64,000 bases of DNA from Halobacteriovoraceae bacterium (GCA_020635135.1 JACKAJ010000016.1:62001-126000), one strand, 5' to 3'. Shown: positions 9,447 through 18,728, counted from the first letter of the stretch. Numbers and translations: made by a program. The notes: generated by a model from the letters alone, not told the origin.

Positions 9447-9543
9447 CTCTTTCCCGACTCTGGCAATCAACATTTCAATTCATCTCATTTACCCTAAAAG
9501 GCTTTTTGATTGAGCTTAAACAAAGTTTTGCTATCATAGAAGT

Positions 9544-11166
9544 ATGCTTCTAGTAACCATTGATATCGGCACCTATTCGATTAAAATTCTTGAATCGCGA
9601 GTCGACAAGAAAAAACTCCGTCACATTCGAAAAGAACAAAAAGTAATTCCTCTCTCAATGGAACTCCCTCCCCCTCCCAGCAATGAAGAAAAAATAAAAT
9701 CGGAAGAAGTTGAAAAATCTCGAATCACTGATGAACAGTTTAAAATGTTAGAAACCTATTTTAATCAACTCCCTGAGAGTGCAAAAATTATTTTTCAAGT
9801 CCCCAATGAGATTTGTTCTACGCGCTTTATTCATGTTCCAGTAAAAAATAGGAAAAAAGCTGAACAGATGATCCCCTTTCAATTAGAAGAAGATATTCCC
9901 TATACACTAGGACAAGTTCATCTCTCACACGCACTAAAGAAAACCACTAACGGATTTTACAGCGTCAGCAGTTTTGTTCCTTTTAGTGAGTTTCAAGCTT
10001 TTTATAACCGACTCGACAATCAAAACTGTCTTCCTATGGTTGTGACCACGGAAGTTTCCAACTGGGCCCAGTATGTTAGTGAGACCCAAGGATTTAAAGA
10101 GCAAAACTTTTGTATTCTCGACATTGGTCACAACACAACCAATGCTTATTTTTTCGCAAATAAAAAATTAGTTGCCTACAATATTGGATACGTCGCTGGT
10201 AGAAGCATTGATGAAATGATCAAAGAAAATTATAAAGTCAGCCTCGAACAGGCGATTGAATTTAAACATGAAAACTCCTTTCTACTCATCAGCGAGCAGT
10301 ATGATGAAGTCGACGACAAGCAAAGAGAATTTGCTGTCAAAATGGATGAAACTTTCCAGCAACTTATCAAAGATTTCAAGCGCTGGGATCTCAGTTATCG
10401 CGTTAATCACAATAAAATTCTCGATAAAATTTATGTCACTGGTGGAACGGCCAAGACTAAGAATATTGAAAACTACCTGGCGCGAAATCTCGAAAAACCA
10501 GTTGATTTTATAACAGATATCGACCACCGTTTTCAGTCTGTAAGTCTCAAAGATAATGAAATCCTAAGCTACTCAACCAGTAACGCTCTTTCCACATTTT
10601 ATATCAATCGCCAAGGAGCCAATAACTTTCTGACAGGAGACTTTGCGACTCTTAAAAGTGAAGAGCTCCCCATTTATTCCATAGGCTACGTTGGCTGGCG
10701 CATGGCCCTTATTACGGCCATCTTTTTTATGTTCCTATCTATTGAAGGGTATTTTCTTCAAAAAAGAGAGTCTCAAGTTGACCGAGACATGCTTGGAATT
10801 CTCAGCAATGATGCCTTGGATATCTCGCAAACAGAAAGAAGAACCGTTCGAAAGAGACCTGAAATTGTTGAAAGTAAAATAAGTAAAAAACTTAAGTCTC
10901 TCAAAGATGAAATTCATCAAATTAATAATATGAACGAAACAAACGGGCTCATGGGACTTTTTGAAATTTCTAAAAAAGTCAGAACGAACTGTCAGCTCCT
11001 CAAGTACGAAGACTCTCCAAGTGGGCATATTGAAGCTAGTTTTGGAGAATGTGATGACGAAGACATTCAGAGCCTCAACAACATTCTTAAAAATAGTTAC
11101 TTCAGCGATGCTGAAATTAATACGAATTCAGCAGGAGATCAAGTTCTCTTAAAGTTTAAATTATGA
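9544..11166 (+). CDS. gspL: GspL/PilM-like actin-fold component of type II secretion
   Basis: 540 residues. The N-terminal ~350 residues show the PilM/GspL actin-like ATPase fold: phosphate-1 motif VTIDIGTYSIKILE, phosphate-2 motif CILDIGHNTTNAYFF and adenosine motif IYVTGGTAKTKNIENYL. One membrane helix lies near residues 383-403 (ALITAIFFMFLSIEGYFL), then a coiled coil and a periplasmic ferredoxin-like tail. GspL links the cytoplasmic ATPase GspE to the periplasmic GspM. The clearly intact nucleotide motifs make it more PilM-like than enterobacterial GspL. The stop overlaps gspM as ATGA. A proline run (ELPPPPS) sits near residue 40. Confidence 0.85.
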   Translation: MLLVTIDIGTYSIKILESRVDKKKLRHIRKEQKVIPLSMELPPPPSNEEKIKSEEVEKSRITDEQFKMLETYFNQLPESAKIIFQVPNEICSTRFIHVPVKNRKKAEQMIPFQLEEDIPYTLGQVHLSHALKKTTNGFYSVSSFVPFSEFQAFYNRLDNQNCLPMVVTTEVSNWAQYVSETQGFKEQNFCILDIGHNTTNAYFFANKKLVAYNIGYVAGRSIDEMIKENYKVSLEQAIEFKHENSFLLISEQYDEVDDKQREFAVKMDETFQQLIKDFKRWDLSYRVNHNKILDKIYVTGGTAKTKNIENYLARNLEKPVDFITDIDHRFQSVSLKDNEILSYSTSNALSTFYINRQGANNFLTGDFATLKSEELPIYSIGYVGWRMALITAIFFMFLSIEGYFLQKRESQVDRDMLGILSNDALDISQTERRTVRKRPEIVESKISKKLKSLKDEIHQINNMNETNGLMGLFEISKKVRTNCQLLKYEDSPSGHIEASFGECDDEDIQSLNNILKNSYFSDAEINTNSAGDQVLLKFKL

Positions 11167-11768
11167 GCAAATTTGAAATTTCAAAAAAAATTGACCAATG
11201 GTTGTTTACAAAATGTGATGACTTAAAAAAACAAGCTTTTTACCAAAAAATCACTGACGCTAATTCCGCCATTGACGACGAGGCTAGGCCTGTTATTTCC
11301 TTCGTGGCCACGCTCGCCTTTATTCTGGTACCAATCATCATTATCTTCAGCATGTTGATTGGAAATATTGTTCTCAAATCTGAAATTGAATCAAAAGAAA
11401 ATCTCTACCAGCAAGCTCAGAAATATATCAATCTTAAAAACCAAACTGAAAGTCAATTTGGTGAATACGTTTCTTCTCCCAAAATAAACGATAAAGAAAC
11501 ATTTTTATCGGAAATTCGCTCAGCCGCGGGCATGCTATCGGCTCAAAATATCAACATCACAAAATTTAACAATAAAGAACTCTCTGATAGCCTCACTCAA
11601 GTTCAAGCCACGATCACTTTTGCGGGAGCAACAACTGAATCACTCGGGTTGTTTATAGAAAATTTATCCCTCCAGAAGAAAATAAAATTCGAACGTTCAA
11701 GAATTATCAAAATCCCGTCGAAAAACCAGTTAGAGGGAGAATTTGAAGTCGTACAACTTTCTAAATAG
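11163..11768 (+). CDS. gspM: GspM-like inner-membrane assembly protein
   Basis: 201 residues. A cytoplasmic N-terminus is followed by one membrane helix (FVATLAFILVPIIIIFSMLIGNIVL, near residues 44-68), a short coiled coil and a ferredoxin-like periplasmic domain. This is the GspM/PilO layout, which pairs with GspL. Sequence identity with characterised GspM is not visible by eye, so the assignment rests on topology, size, ATGA overlap with gspL and position before gspN. Confidence 0.75.
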   Translation: MSKFEISKKIDQWLFTKCDDLKKQAFYQKITDANSAIDDEARPVISFVATLAFILVPIIIIFSMLIGNIVLKSEIESKENLYQQAQKYINLKNQTESQFGEYVSSPKINDKETFLSEIRSAAGMLSAQNINITKFNNKELSDSLTQVQATITFAGATTESLGLFIENLSLQKKIKFERSRIIKIPSKNQLEGEFEVVQLSK

Positions 11769-11812
11769 AAGAGTCGACTCTTTGAACTCACTAATGACGG
11801 AAATTAAATAGG

Positions 11813-12748
11813 ATGAGTGAAAACAAGCACCCCAATGTCGTTTATGATGAAGATTACCACTTTGGAGCTGGGAACAAGCTCATCATATTCTTCACCTTAA
11901 TTATCCTTTTTTTTCTTGGTTTTTTTCTCACCTTTCCCTATAAAAAGATTGTCGACTCCATGCTTTTTAAAGTGATGGCCAACAATCCTAGTTGCCAAGT
12001 TCAATTCGATGATTACAACCTCAACCTACTACTCTTAGGAGTTCAATTTAATAATATTCAAATCCCTTCTCAATGCCTCTCTCCAACTCAAAAGGCCATC
12101 AGTTTTAAGGAAATGGGTCTTCACTTTGGAGGCATCAACTTTTCTCCCTTTGGTATCGTTCTTAATGCTGAAGTTCTCCAAGATCAAGACCTCCTTGAGT
12201 TTAATATCTCTACCAATGGATCCGAGCACTATATAAAAATCCAAGATCAGAGCATCGAACTTGATTCCTTTCTCAAACTTCTTCATGAAGTAGCAAATAT
12301 TCAAGAAATCAAACTCTCAGGTAAAGTTCTTATCAATGCACACGTTAAGATATCACCAAGGAAAGCTGAACTTTATGAACTTCAACTAAGTTCAAAAGAC
12401 TTTGTGGTTCAATCACAAAATATTCGTGGCTTTCTTATACCCAAGCTCGATCTTGGCAATCTGGAAGTCAAAACAACAGGTAAAGATGACAGAGTTATCT
12501 TAGAAAAATTTATTCTTGGAGCTACTCAAAAACCACTTTTTCTCGACACCACAGGAAGTGTAAACCCCAATACTCAAAACCCTTTAATGACCCAAGCCGA
12601 TTTAAAGATAAACTTATTTGTTTCCCCTGATTTACTTGAGAAGTTCAGTATACTAAATATTGTTCTTGCTCAGTTTAAAAAGGAAGATGGTTCCTACCAA
12701 TTAAGTCTCAAGGGACCTTTAATCGCCCCGCAAACTAGCCCTCTTTAA
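11813..12748 (+). CDS. gspN: Type II secretion protein GspN
   Basis: 311 residues with one N-terminal membrane helix (about 24-46, LIIFFTLIILFFLGFFLTFPY) and a large periplasmic part. The FPYKKIVDSM stretch right after the helix, then repeated beta-rich AsmA-like segments (VQFNNIQIPS, LGGINFSPFG-like), match the GspN form found in delta-proteobacteria and relatives. Its exact role in secretion is not settled in the literature I know. It lies 44 bp after gspM and closes the secretion cluster. Confidence 0.75.
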   Translation: MSENKHPNVVYDEDYHFGAGNKLIIFFTLIILFFLGFFLTFPYKKIVDSMLFKVMANNPSCQVQFDDYNLNLLLLGVQFNNIQIPSQCLSPTQKAISFKEMGLHFGGINFSPFGIVLNAEVLQDQDLLEFNISTNGSEHYIKIQDQSIELDSFLKLLHEVANIQEIKLSGKVLINAHVKISPRKAELYELQLSSKDFVVQSQNIRGFLIPKLDLGNLEVKTTGKDDRVILEKFILGATQKPLFLDTTGSVNPNTQNPLMTQADLKINLFVSPDLLEKFSILNIVLAQFKKEDGSYQLSLKGPLIAPQTSPL

Positions 12749-12842
12749 ATATCTGAAAACTCTCAGTTTTTACTAGCAGAAACTCTAGTCTTTTGTTAAC
12801 CTAAAATTGGCTGTTCAAGATTTAATCAGGAGGAACAAATTT

Positions 12843-13244
12843 ATGAGCATGACCAAATCTGATATTGTTGAACGAGTTCATAAAGAAATTGGTTTTTCTA
12901 AAAAAGAAGCAACCCATCTTGTAGATCTCGTTTTTAAGCTCATCAAAGACACTCTCTCCCGAGGAGAAAAAGTCAAAATTTCTGGCTTTGGTAACTTTAC
13001 CATTCGAGACAAATCTACTCGAGTGGGAAGAAACCCACAAACCGGTGATGCCATGAACATTTCGGCAAGAAGAGTCCTGACTTTTAAGCCTTCACAAATT
13101 CTCAAAGAAGATATTACAAATCGTTACGAACATCGTATCAAAGATGATGGGACTGAAGATATTTCTGTATCGCCACGAGAAGGCACTCCTAAAGCATTAA
13201 GCTCATTCATGGGAAACAGAGGAAATTCATACAAGGATGATTAG
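12843..13244 (+). CDS. ihfA: Integration host factor alpha / HU-family DNA-bending protein
   Basis: 133 residues from ATG 12843, with an excellent AGGAGG nine bases upstream. Typical HU/IHF fold: N-terminal helices (TKSDIVERVHKEIGFSKKEA), KVKISGFGNFTIRDK, then the DNA-intercalating arm tip RVGRNPQTGD and FKPSQILKE. IHF-alpha rather than HU is suggested by SKKEATHLVDLVFKLIKDTL and by the adjacent MerR gene, a common ihfA neighbour. A hydrophilic C-terminal tail of ~35 residues is longer than in E. coli IHF-alpha (99 residues). Confidence 0.9.
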   Translation: MSMTKSDIVERVHKEIGFSKKEATHLVDLVFKLIKDTLSRGEKVKISGFGNFTIRDKSTRVGRNPQTGDAMNISARRVLTFKPSQILKEDITNRYEHRIKDDGTEDISVSPREGTPKALSSFMGNRGNSYKDD

Positions 13245-13674
13245 AACTATGAACATTGAAACAATTGAAATAACCAAACATTCGCACTATCACGTCAATG
13301 AAGTTCTCGAAAGATTTGATATCAAGCCCTACATCCTCCGCTTTTGGGAATCTGAGTTTGAACAAATTAAGCCAATTGTTTCTGATTCTGGCCAAAAACT
13401 TTATACTCCTCAAGATTTGTTTTATATCAAAAAAATAAAAAAACTTTTACTTGAAGATAAGCTTCCTATTCAAAAAGCGAAGCTTATCGTTGATAAAGAC
13501 ATCTCTGAAAAAACTCAAATTGTTCATCCCCCGCATGAACCTGCGACAAAAACATTTCAAGCTTCGCTTTTTCAATCTCAAAAGCAATTCCATGAAATTG
13601 CAGCTGTCAAAAAGAGATTGAAAGTTGCTCAAGATCTCATCGCGAGCATTAAACGTAAAAATAGCTGGATTTGA
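13237..13674 (+). CDS. MerR-family transcriptional regulator
   Basis: 145 residues. A winged helix-turn-helix typical of the short MerR-like proteins encoded next to ihfA: HYHVNEVLERFDIKPYILRFWESEF, then GQKLYTPQDLFYIKKIKKLL. It has no recognisable effector domain beyond a basic helical C-terminus, so its ligand is unknown. It overlaps the ihfA end by 8 bp; ATG 13249 is an alternative start. Its stop overlaps the next gene's TTG as TTGA. Confidence 0.85.
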   Translation: MIRTMNIETIEITKHSHYHVNEVLERFDIKPYILRFWESEFEQIKPIVSDSGQKLYTPQDLFYIKKIKKLLLEDKLPIQKAKLIVDKDISEKTQIVHPPHEPATKTFQASLFQSQKQFHEIAAVKKRLKVAQDLIASIKRKNSWI

Positions 13675-14753
13675 AGAAATACTTTCTCAACATTCACTCT
13701 CAGTACCAAAAATATTATCCTCTCCTTTTTTTTCTCTCTGGATTTTTCTTCGATATGTTTACATTGCGAAGAATAGATCAAAGCTTTGATCTCATTCAAC
13801 AAGGTCTTTTTCTTATTCTTCTCTGTGCGATTCTCTGTCTTGAAATAGTAAAAATTTACGGAGGACCCCTCAAAAACCAACTGTGGCTGCATTTTGATGA
13901 ATATCACGTTCCCCTCTTTCACTTTGTTCTCGGGGCCTTGTTGAGTGCTTATACCATTTTCTATTTCAAAAGTTCCTCAGGCATCCTTTCAAGTTTTTTT
14001 GTCATCCTCATTTTGGCATTACTCGTTCTCAATGAGCTTCCAGCTTTCACTCGCTATGGGCTCCGGTTGCGTAGTGCTCTCACCTCTCTGGCCCTAATCA
14101 GTTATTTTAATTACTTGATTCCAACCTTAATCAAATCCATTGGCTGGTTGGCCTTCAGTCTTGCTATGCTCATATCAGTCGGAGTCGTCTTTCTTTCCTC
14201 TCTCTTTTTTAAAAAACATCAAATAGAGACCAAAAAAATCCTTAAGCCCTATTACCTCCCTGTAAATTTAACACTTGGGCTATTCTTTATTTTTTATTTG
14301 TTAGCGATTATCCCTCCCGTTCCAATTTCTATTAAAAATATAGGGATTTATCACAGTATCGAAATTAAAGATGGGCAATATATTGCTGGCTACACGCGCT
14401 CGCCTTGGTTTTTTTGGCAAAAAGGGGACCAGGATTTTTTGGCGCTTTCAGGCGATACGCTCAATCTTTTTGCTTCTATTTTTTCGCCTACTGAGTTTAG
14501 CGATACCATCAAAACAAACTGGTTTCTTTATCAAAACCGTTCATGGGTTCTTCAAGACTCAATCCCCATGACAATAAAAGGCGGGCGCGACTTAGGTTTT
14601 CGAGGGATAGCAAGAAAGAGCCACTACCAACCTGGCGAGTGGAAAATAGAAATTCTCACTTCAGATGACCGCGAGATTGGTTCCATAAAATTTGAAGTGA
14701 TCGGTTTACCCGATCACTTCAATAACAGAAAATTTCATTACGATTATTTTTAA
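13671..14753 (+). CDS. Seven-helix membrane protein with C-terminal DUF2914-type domain
   Basis: 360 residues. Roughly seven hydrophobic segments fill residues 15-225. The last ~125 residues are soluble and match the DUF2914 pattern: TNWFLYQNRSWVLQDSIPM, a conserved Gly-Gly-Arg stretch and PGEWKIEILTSDDREIGSIKFEV. Start is TTG 13671, coupled to the MerR gene by a four-base overlap; no ATG lies nearby. The family has no established function. It converges with rplT, overlapping its stop by four bases. A perfect 11-bp hairpin lies within its last codons (14694-14720). Confidence 0.75.
   Translation: MKKYFLNIHSQYQKYYPLLFFLSGFFFDMFTLRRIDQSFDLIQQGLFLILLCAILCLEIVKIYGGPLKNQLWLHFDEYHVPLFHFVLGALLSAYTIFYFKSSSGILSSFFVILILALLVLNELPAFTRYGLRLRSALTSLALISYFNYLIPTLIKSIGWLAFSLAMLISVGVVFLSSLFFKKHQIETKKILKPYYLPVNLTLGLFFIFYLLAIIPPVPISIKNIGIYHSIEIKDGQYIAGYTRSPWFFWQKGDQDFLALSGDTLNLFASIFSPTEFSDTIKTNWFLYQNRSWVLQDSIPMTIKGGRDLGFRGIARKSHYQPGEWKIEILTSDDREIGSIKFEVIGLPDHFNNRKFHYDYF
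14694..14720 (+). repeat. Perfect 11-bp inverted repeat inside the 3' end of the DUF2914-type gene
   Basis: GAAGTGATCGG (14694-14704) pairs with 14710-14720 around TTTAC. It encodes part of the protein end and lies ~35 bases before two converging stops. It lacks a U tract, so it may protect or process the 3' end rather than terminate (inference). Confidence 0.4.
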
Positions 14754-15094
14754 GAGAGAGTTTGAACAAGTGCTGTGAATCCAGCGGCATCTGTTGCTGC
14801 TATGTCAGCAAGCATTTTGCGGTTAATTTCAACATTATTCTTTTTGAGTTTATTGATAAGTTGAGAATAACTTGTTCCATTAAGTTTTGCTGCAGCTCCA
14901 ATACGAGTAATCCACAGTTTTCTAATATCGCGTTTAAAAATTCTTCGACCTTTATACTGATTGTGAAGAGCACGCTCAACAGTCTGAGCAGCATGACGGA
15001 ATTTATTTCTTCTGTCGAATTTAAATCCCTTAGCGAATTTTAAAATCTTGTTTCTTCTTCTGCGGGCCTTAAAGCCTCTTCTTACTCTAGACAT
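14750..15094 (-). CDS. rplT: 50S ribosomal protein L20
   Basis: 114 residues, normal length for bL20. It has the family's basic opening SRVRRGFKARRRRNKILKFAKGF and the conserved KGRRIFKRDIRKLWITRIGAA with NGTSYSQLI. L20 binds 23S rRNA early in large-subunit assembly and in E. coli represses its own operon. It is third in the infC-rpmI-rplT operon and converges with the gene on the other strand with a four-base overlap. Confidence 0.98.
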   Translation of the reverse strand: MSRVRRGFKARRRRNKILKFAKGFKFDRRNKFRHAAQTVERALHNQYKGRRIFKRDIRKLWITRIGAAAKLNGTSYSQLINKLKKNNVEINRKMLADIAATDAAGFTALVQTLS

Positions 15095-15161
15095 TTTTAC
15101 TCCAGTGCGATTGTAGGGGGGAAGGACTCCTCTTTATTCCACTACTCTCTGCTATGATGAT

Positions 15162-15362
15162 TTACTTAAGCGCTAGGCATTTCAGAACATTAGACATGTC
15201 TGAAGTTGCAACATAAGCCGCTTTTCTTTTAGCTCTCTTATAAGAAGTATCTTTTTTCGTTAAAATATGGCGCAAATTCGCGCGTTTAAATTTGATTTTT
15301 CCACTGGCTGTCAGCTTAAATCTTTTTGCTGCTGCTCTTTTGGTTTTCATTTTGTTGGCCAT
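15162..15362 (-). CDS. rpmI: 50S ribosomal protein L35
   Basis: 66 residues, usual size of bL35. Opening ANKMKTKRAAAKRFKLTASGKIKFKRA and HILTKKDTSYKRAKRKA are diagnostic. It lies between infC and rplT in the standard operon. A TTGGAG ribosome site precedes the start. Confidence 0.97.
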   Translation of the reverse strand: MANKMKTKRAAAKRFKLTASGKIKFKRANLRHILTKKDTSYKRAKRKAAYVATSDMSNVLKCLALK

Positions 15363-15451
15363 AATTATTACTCCAATAGCTCAAATCCGAGTCTACATTT
15401 CTATAATTACTTACAGGGTTTGTCAAAGAAGAAGGTTGCTAACGCGGTATA

Positions 15452-16006
15452 TTATTTCTTTTTTGAGGGCCCCACCATGGCGAGAATTCGATTACCCATC
15501 ATTTTCTGATTCGATTCGACCACGGCACCCATTTCAATAATCCTCTCTAGGATGTTTTGAAACTTTTCTTTACCAATATCGACATGGGCCATTTCTCGAC
15601 CGCGAAACTGCATTAAAAGCTTTATTTTATCACCTTCATCAAGGAATTCTTTAGCTTTTTTAAGCTTTACCTCGAGATCGTGAGTATCAATATTGGGACG
15701 AAATTTAATTTCTTTAATAGAAACAGTTGCTTGTTTCTTTTTAGCCTCATTGGCCTTTTTTTGCATTTGGTATTTATATTTTCCGTAGTCCATCAGCTTC
15801 ACCACAGGAGGTTTTGCTGCTGGTGATACTTCTATGAGATCTAATCCAGTATCTTCTGAAATTCTTCTCGCTTCATGAATGGAGACAACTCCGTATTGAT
15901 TTCCGTCGTCACCAATAAGTCTCACTTCTGCAACTCGAATATCCTCATTGATTCTAAAACCTAAATCTTTGTTTTTCTTATTTCCACGAAAATTTTTGGG
16001 TGAAAT
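15452..16006 (-). CDS. infC: Translation initiation factor IF-3 (ATT start)
   Basis: IF-3 binds the 30S subunit, blocks 50S joining and checks start-codon pairing. The true N-terminus is upstream of the first conventional start (GTG 15925). Reading on, the frame encodes the family-conserved RINEDIRVAEVRLIGDDG and reaches ATT at 16004-16006, five bases after a perfect AGGAGG. This gives 184 residues, close to the usual 175-180. Both domains are present: N-terminal (VVSIHEARRISEDTGLDLIEV) and C-terminal (EIKFRPNIDTHDLEVKLKKA, MQFRGREMAH). A rare start is how known infC genes are autoregulated. Confidence 0.95.
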   Translation of the reverse strand: MSPKNFRGNKKNKDLGFRINEDIRVAEVRLIGDDGNQYGVVSIHEARRISEDTGLDLIEVSPAAKPPVVKLMDYGKYKYQMQKKANEAKKKQATVSIKEIKFRPNIDTHDLEVKLKKAKEFLDEGDKIKLLMQFRGREMAHVDIGKEKFQNILERIIEMGAVVESNQKMMGNRILAMVGPSKKK

Positions 16007-16018
16007 AATGGCCTCCTC
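16004..16018 (-). promoter_or_regulatory. Ribosome site and ATT start of infC
   Basis: On the minus strand GAGGAGG (16012-16018) is followed by CCATT and then ATT TCA CCC. A second in-frame ATT at 16007-16009 is only two bases from the ribosome site, so 16004-16006 is the better start. IF-3 itself discriminates against such codons, giving negative feedback in E. coli. Confidence 0.8.
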
Positions 16019-16085
16019 TTTAAGATTTTTCCTACGTTATTTCCCATTACTGCCAATATATCTACATTAAATACATTGAGCTGTG

Positions 16086-16565
16086 TCACGTGACAAGTTT
16101 AAAATTGTCTCGATTAAAAAAAAAGACTCTTCTTTTGTCTTCCACACTATTTGTATCAATATCCAAAGAATAAGCAAACTCTACGAGGGCCACTTTATTT
16201 TCACTCATGTTTTGACGAAAAAATTTTTGTAAATCCACTTCAGTCGTATTATCTAGCAAAACAGCCTCTTCTTCGCATAGCGACATCGTCAGTTCCCGAG
16301 TCCCAGCTGGTGCCTGTTCCAGTGTCTCTACCCCTAAAATGCCCACAAACTGTAATCCCGCCTTCCATCGAAGACTCTCATGGTCTGTTGAATCTTGGTA
16401 TCCTAAGGCCACAAAACGATTTTTGCAGCATTCAATATGAGGAACTTCCTCGAGGTAGTTTTGCAAGTTCTTAATTGTCGAATACCAGCTTCGATAGGCT
16501 AATTGATGGTCAGGCATATCTAAAAAAAGATAACGATTATTATAGTAAGAAGACTGAGAACTCAT
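16086..16565 (-). CDS. Small protein of unknown function coupled to plsB
   Basis: 159 residues, cytoplasmic by appearance (no signal peptide or membrane helix). The start ATG overlaps the plsB stop as ATGA, so the two are co-translated. Features: tyrosine-rich N-terminus, HIECCKNRFVALGYQD and an acidic middle (LCEEEAVLLDN). No family recognised. The coupling hints at a link with phospholipid synthesis but nothing in the sequence shows it. Confidence 0.7.
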   Translation of the reverse strand: MSSQSSYYNNRYLFLDMPDHQLAYRSWYSTIKNLQNYLEEVPHIECCKNRFVALGYQDSTDHESLRWKAGLQFVGILGVETLEQAPAGTRELTMSLCEEEAVLLDNTTEVDLQKFFRQNMSENKVALVEFAYSLDIDTNSVEDKRRVFFFNRDNFKLVT

Positions 16566-18343
16566 TTAAATATACGCTCGAGCTTAAGATTCATGACTAC
16601 GTTAATGTTTATATCCTCTGCAAATTCTTCCTGATATTTTTTAATTTTCTCAGGATCGAGAACTGTATACTGGCAATCTTCTGAAACTTCAAGACACTGA
16701 ACGTGTTCAAAGAATTTAAGAGTATTTTTAATCATCGGTATCAAATATGATTCTGCATATTGAACTATCCTCCCATGATTGAGTTCAATATTAAAAATAT
16801 CTTTGAAGGTATCGAGAAATGTCTCTTGATTAAATGATTTCTTCGTTAAGTGCTGAAGAGTGACTGCTGCAATATAATAGCACTCATTTATATAAGAAAA
16901 TGCTGTCGAAAAATAACTCACTTTGCAGGCAATTTGATCCATCTCTTGTTCGTTGAGATTGAGGCAATCTTCAATGGTTTCGATATTTTTTCCAGTGGCA
17001 TAAGAAGCAATTTCCATGGCCGAATTGAACATTTCGGCAGAACTAGGGAGATAAAATTCAAATTTCAAAGTATTTCTTTTTTCTAATAGATACTTTCTGA
17101 AATGATTAACTGTTTTAAAATTTCCATTTTTTAAGTGATACCAAGCTGAGCTCATAAGCCCTGGGACTATAAAATGATGAAGAATCATATTTTTAAAATA
17201 CAATAGATGAATGCGTTCTTCTTTTTTAATGGAATAATAAATGTCCCCTAAAATATCACTTTGAAGCACATCAATTTTTTTATTTTTAACCAGAATATTA
17301 AGCGCCTTGTTGACACTGTATTTCGCTGTTTGGTCCGACTCAGCCAACGAAGGCGTGAGTGGCAGAGAAAAGCGCTTGGCATAGCCAATGATTTCAAAAG
17401 CCTTTCTTTCAATATCATCCCAAGTTATTACCCCGGACGGAGCATCTAATAAAATCAATGAAAGCAGAGATGTTGGAGTAATGGGCATTCCATTTCCCAC
17501 GGCCCGGAAACACTGGAAGGCTAACTCTTGAGTCTCTGTTCTCAAGTCATCATAGCCTTGAATGGGAATCCCTTTTCCAAAGCGAATATGAATTGTTCCC
17601 AGTTTTTTATTGAAAAGTTTAAAAATTTTTAAAATTTGAGTGGGTTTCTCTTTAACTTTCTTCTCTCCTCCTAACTCTCGAGCATGAGCCTTTTCTTCAG
17701 GAACGTACTCGTGAGCAATTGAAACAGGAATAAAGAGAAGAGGTTTTTTTTCTTCTAAGAAAGCATGAGATTCCAACAACATGTGAAAAAGACCAAACCG
17801 CGGCGAAAGAAGTTTTCCGGTCCGAGATCTTCCCCCTTCAAAGAAAAACTCAACGATATTATTATTTTTTAGCAATGAATAAATATAGGATTCAAAGGCA
17901 ATTTTATAAATTTGATCTTGCCCAAAAGAGCGCCTAATGAAAAAGGCTCCCGTTTTTCTAAAATAACTTCCCAAGAGAAAGATATTCAGATTAATCCCGC
18001 CGGCCACATAAATGGGTTTTCGAAATGTTTTGTAAAAAATATAAGTAATGGCCACGTAGTCGGCATGCGATTGGTGATTGGGAACGAGAATGACGTGGTT
18101 ATCTTTTGAGAGTTCATCGAGGTCAAAACCATAGGGAGTCTCGAGATTAATACCATCGTAGAGTTTGAGAAAAGTCTTATCAATAAATTTTATAGATCTA
18201 TCTATCAGACCTTCGTTGAATTCTCCGTGAATTTCTTCAAAAACTTTTTGAAAATGTTTCTTATCCTCGGCCCTTTGCTCTAAGCACTCAATGACTTTGG
18301 GATAGGTCCAAAAAGCTTCTTCGATACTAGCGTTCGCTGACAT
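16562..18343 (-). CDS. plsB: Glycerol-3-phosphate acyltransferase, PlsB type
   Basis: 593 residues. It transfers a fatty acyl group to sn-glycerol-3-phosphate, the first step of phospholipid synthesis, at the inner membrane. Acyltransferase motifs are in order: block I NHQSHADYVA (HX4D catalytic pair), block II GAFFIRRSFG, block III FFFEGGRSRTGK and block IV LFIPVSIAHEYVPE. It is shorter than E. coli PlsB (~807), lacking much of the N-terminal part, but matches the shorter forms elsewhere. GNGMPITPTSLLSLILL after the catalytic domain also fits PlsB. Confidence 0.88.
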   Translation of the reverse strand: MSANASIEEAFWTYPKVIECLEQRAEDKKHFQKVFEEIHGEFNEGLIDRSIKFIDKTFLKLYDGINLETPYGFDLDELSKDNHVILVPNHQSHADYVAITYIFYKTFRKPIYVAGGINLNIFLLGSYFRKTGAFFIRRSFGQDQIYKIAFESYIYSLLKNNNIVEFFFEGGRSRTGKLLSPRFGLFHMLLESHAFLEEKKPLLFIPVSIAHEYVPEEKAHARELGGEKKVKEKPTQILKIFKLFNKKLGTIHIRFGKGIPIQGYDDLRTETQELAFQCFRAVGNGMPITPTSLLSLILLDAPSGVITWDDIERKAFEIIGYAKRFSLPLTPSLAESDQTAKYSVNKALNILVKNKKIDVLQSDILGDIYYSIKKEERIHLLYFKNMILHHFIVPGLMSSAWYHLKNGNFKTVNHFRKYLLEKRNTLKFEFYLPSSAEMFNSAMEIASYATGKNIETIEDCLNLNEQEMDQIACKVSYFSTAFSYINECYYIAAVTLQHLTKKSFNQETFLDTFKDIFNIELNHGRIVQYAESYLIPMIKNTLKFFEHVQCLEVSEDCQYTVLDPEKIKKYQEEFAEDININVVMNLKLERIFK

Positions 18344-18467
18344 TATTTAATTACCTGCATTTTTATCACAAAGTTATTTTAAGCTTAGTTCGAAATCTTT
18401 GATAAGTCATTTCAAGATGCTATTTCCAGGGTAAAGAGGAAAACTGACGTTTATCCAAGCTCAGAAA

Positions 18468-18728
18468 TTATTCGATGAACATAGCGATATAGATAGGAAT
18501 AATAATGTATAGGATGGTATCTCTAACAAGGTAAAAAACAAAAAAATAAACAAATGCTTTTGGTCCTTTTGAAAAAAGTTTTTCCAGACCCAGAACTTGA
18601 GCCTTCTTTGACATCGAAATCATAAATTTCGACTTTCCCCAATGGCGAAAAAAAAATGAAAGCTCATCTTCAAGTTTTTTATCAATTAAAATGAAAAGGG
18701 ATTTGATCCTCTTAATCACTGCAATCAT
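18468..18728 (-). CDS. Small single-helix membrane protein
   Basis: 86 residues. A charged N-terminal two-thirds is followed by one strong hydrophobic segment (about 59-84, AFVYFFVFYLVRDTILYIIIPIYI). AGAAGG sits upstream of the ATG. No family recognised. It stands alone between plsB and the divergent haem operon. Confidence 0.6.
   Translation of the reverse strand: MIAVIKRIKSLFILIDKKLEDELSFFFRHWGKSKFMISMSKKAQVLGLEKLFSKGPKAFVYFFVFYLVRDTILYIIIPIYIAMFIE

Noticed and set aside
12755..12805. Weak hairpins after gspN (AAAACT/AGTTTT and ACTAG/CTAGT)
   Set aside because: Stems of 5-6 bp in AT-rich DNA without a clear U tract; not a convincing terminator.
18444..18456. Fourth copy of the dispersed repeat (GACGTTTATCC)
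   Set aside because: Only 11 bases match and nothing else around it does; may be chance.
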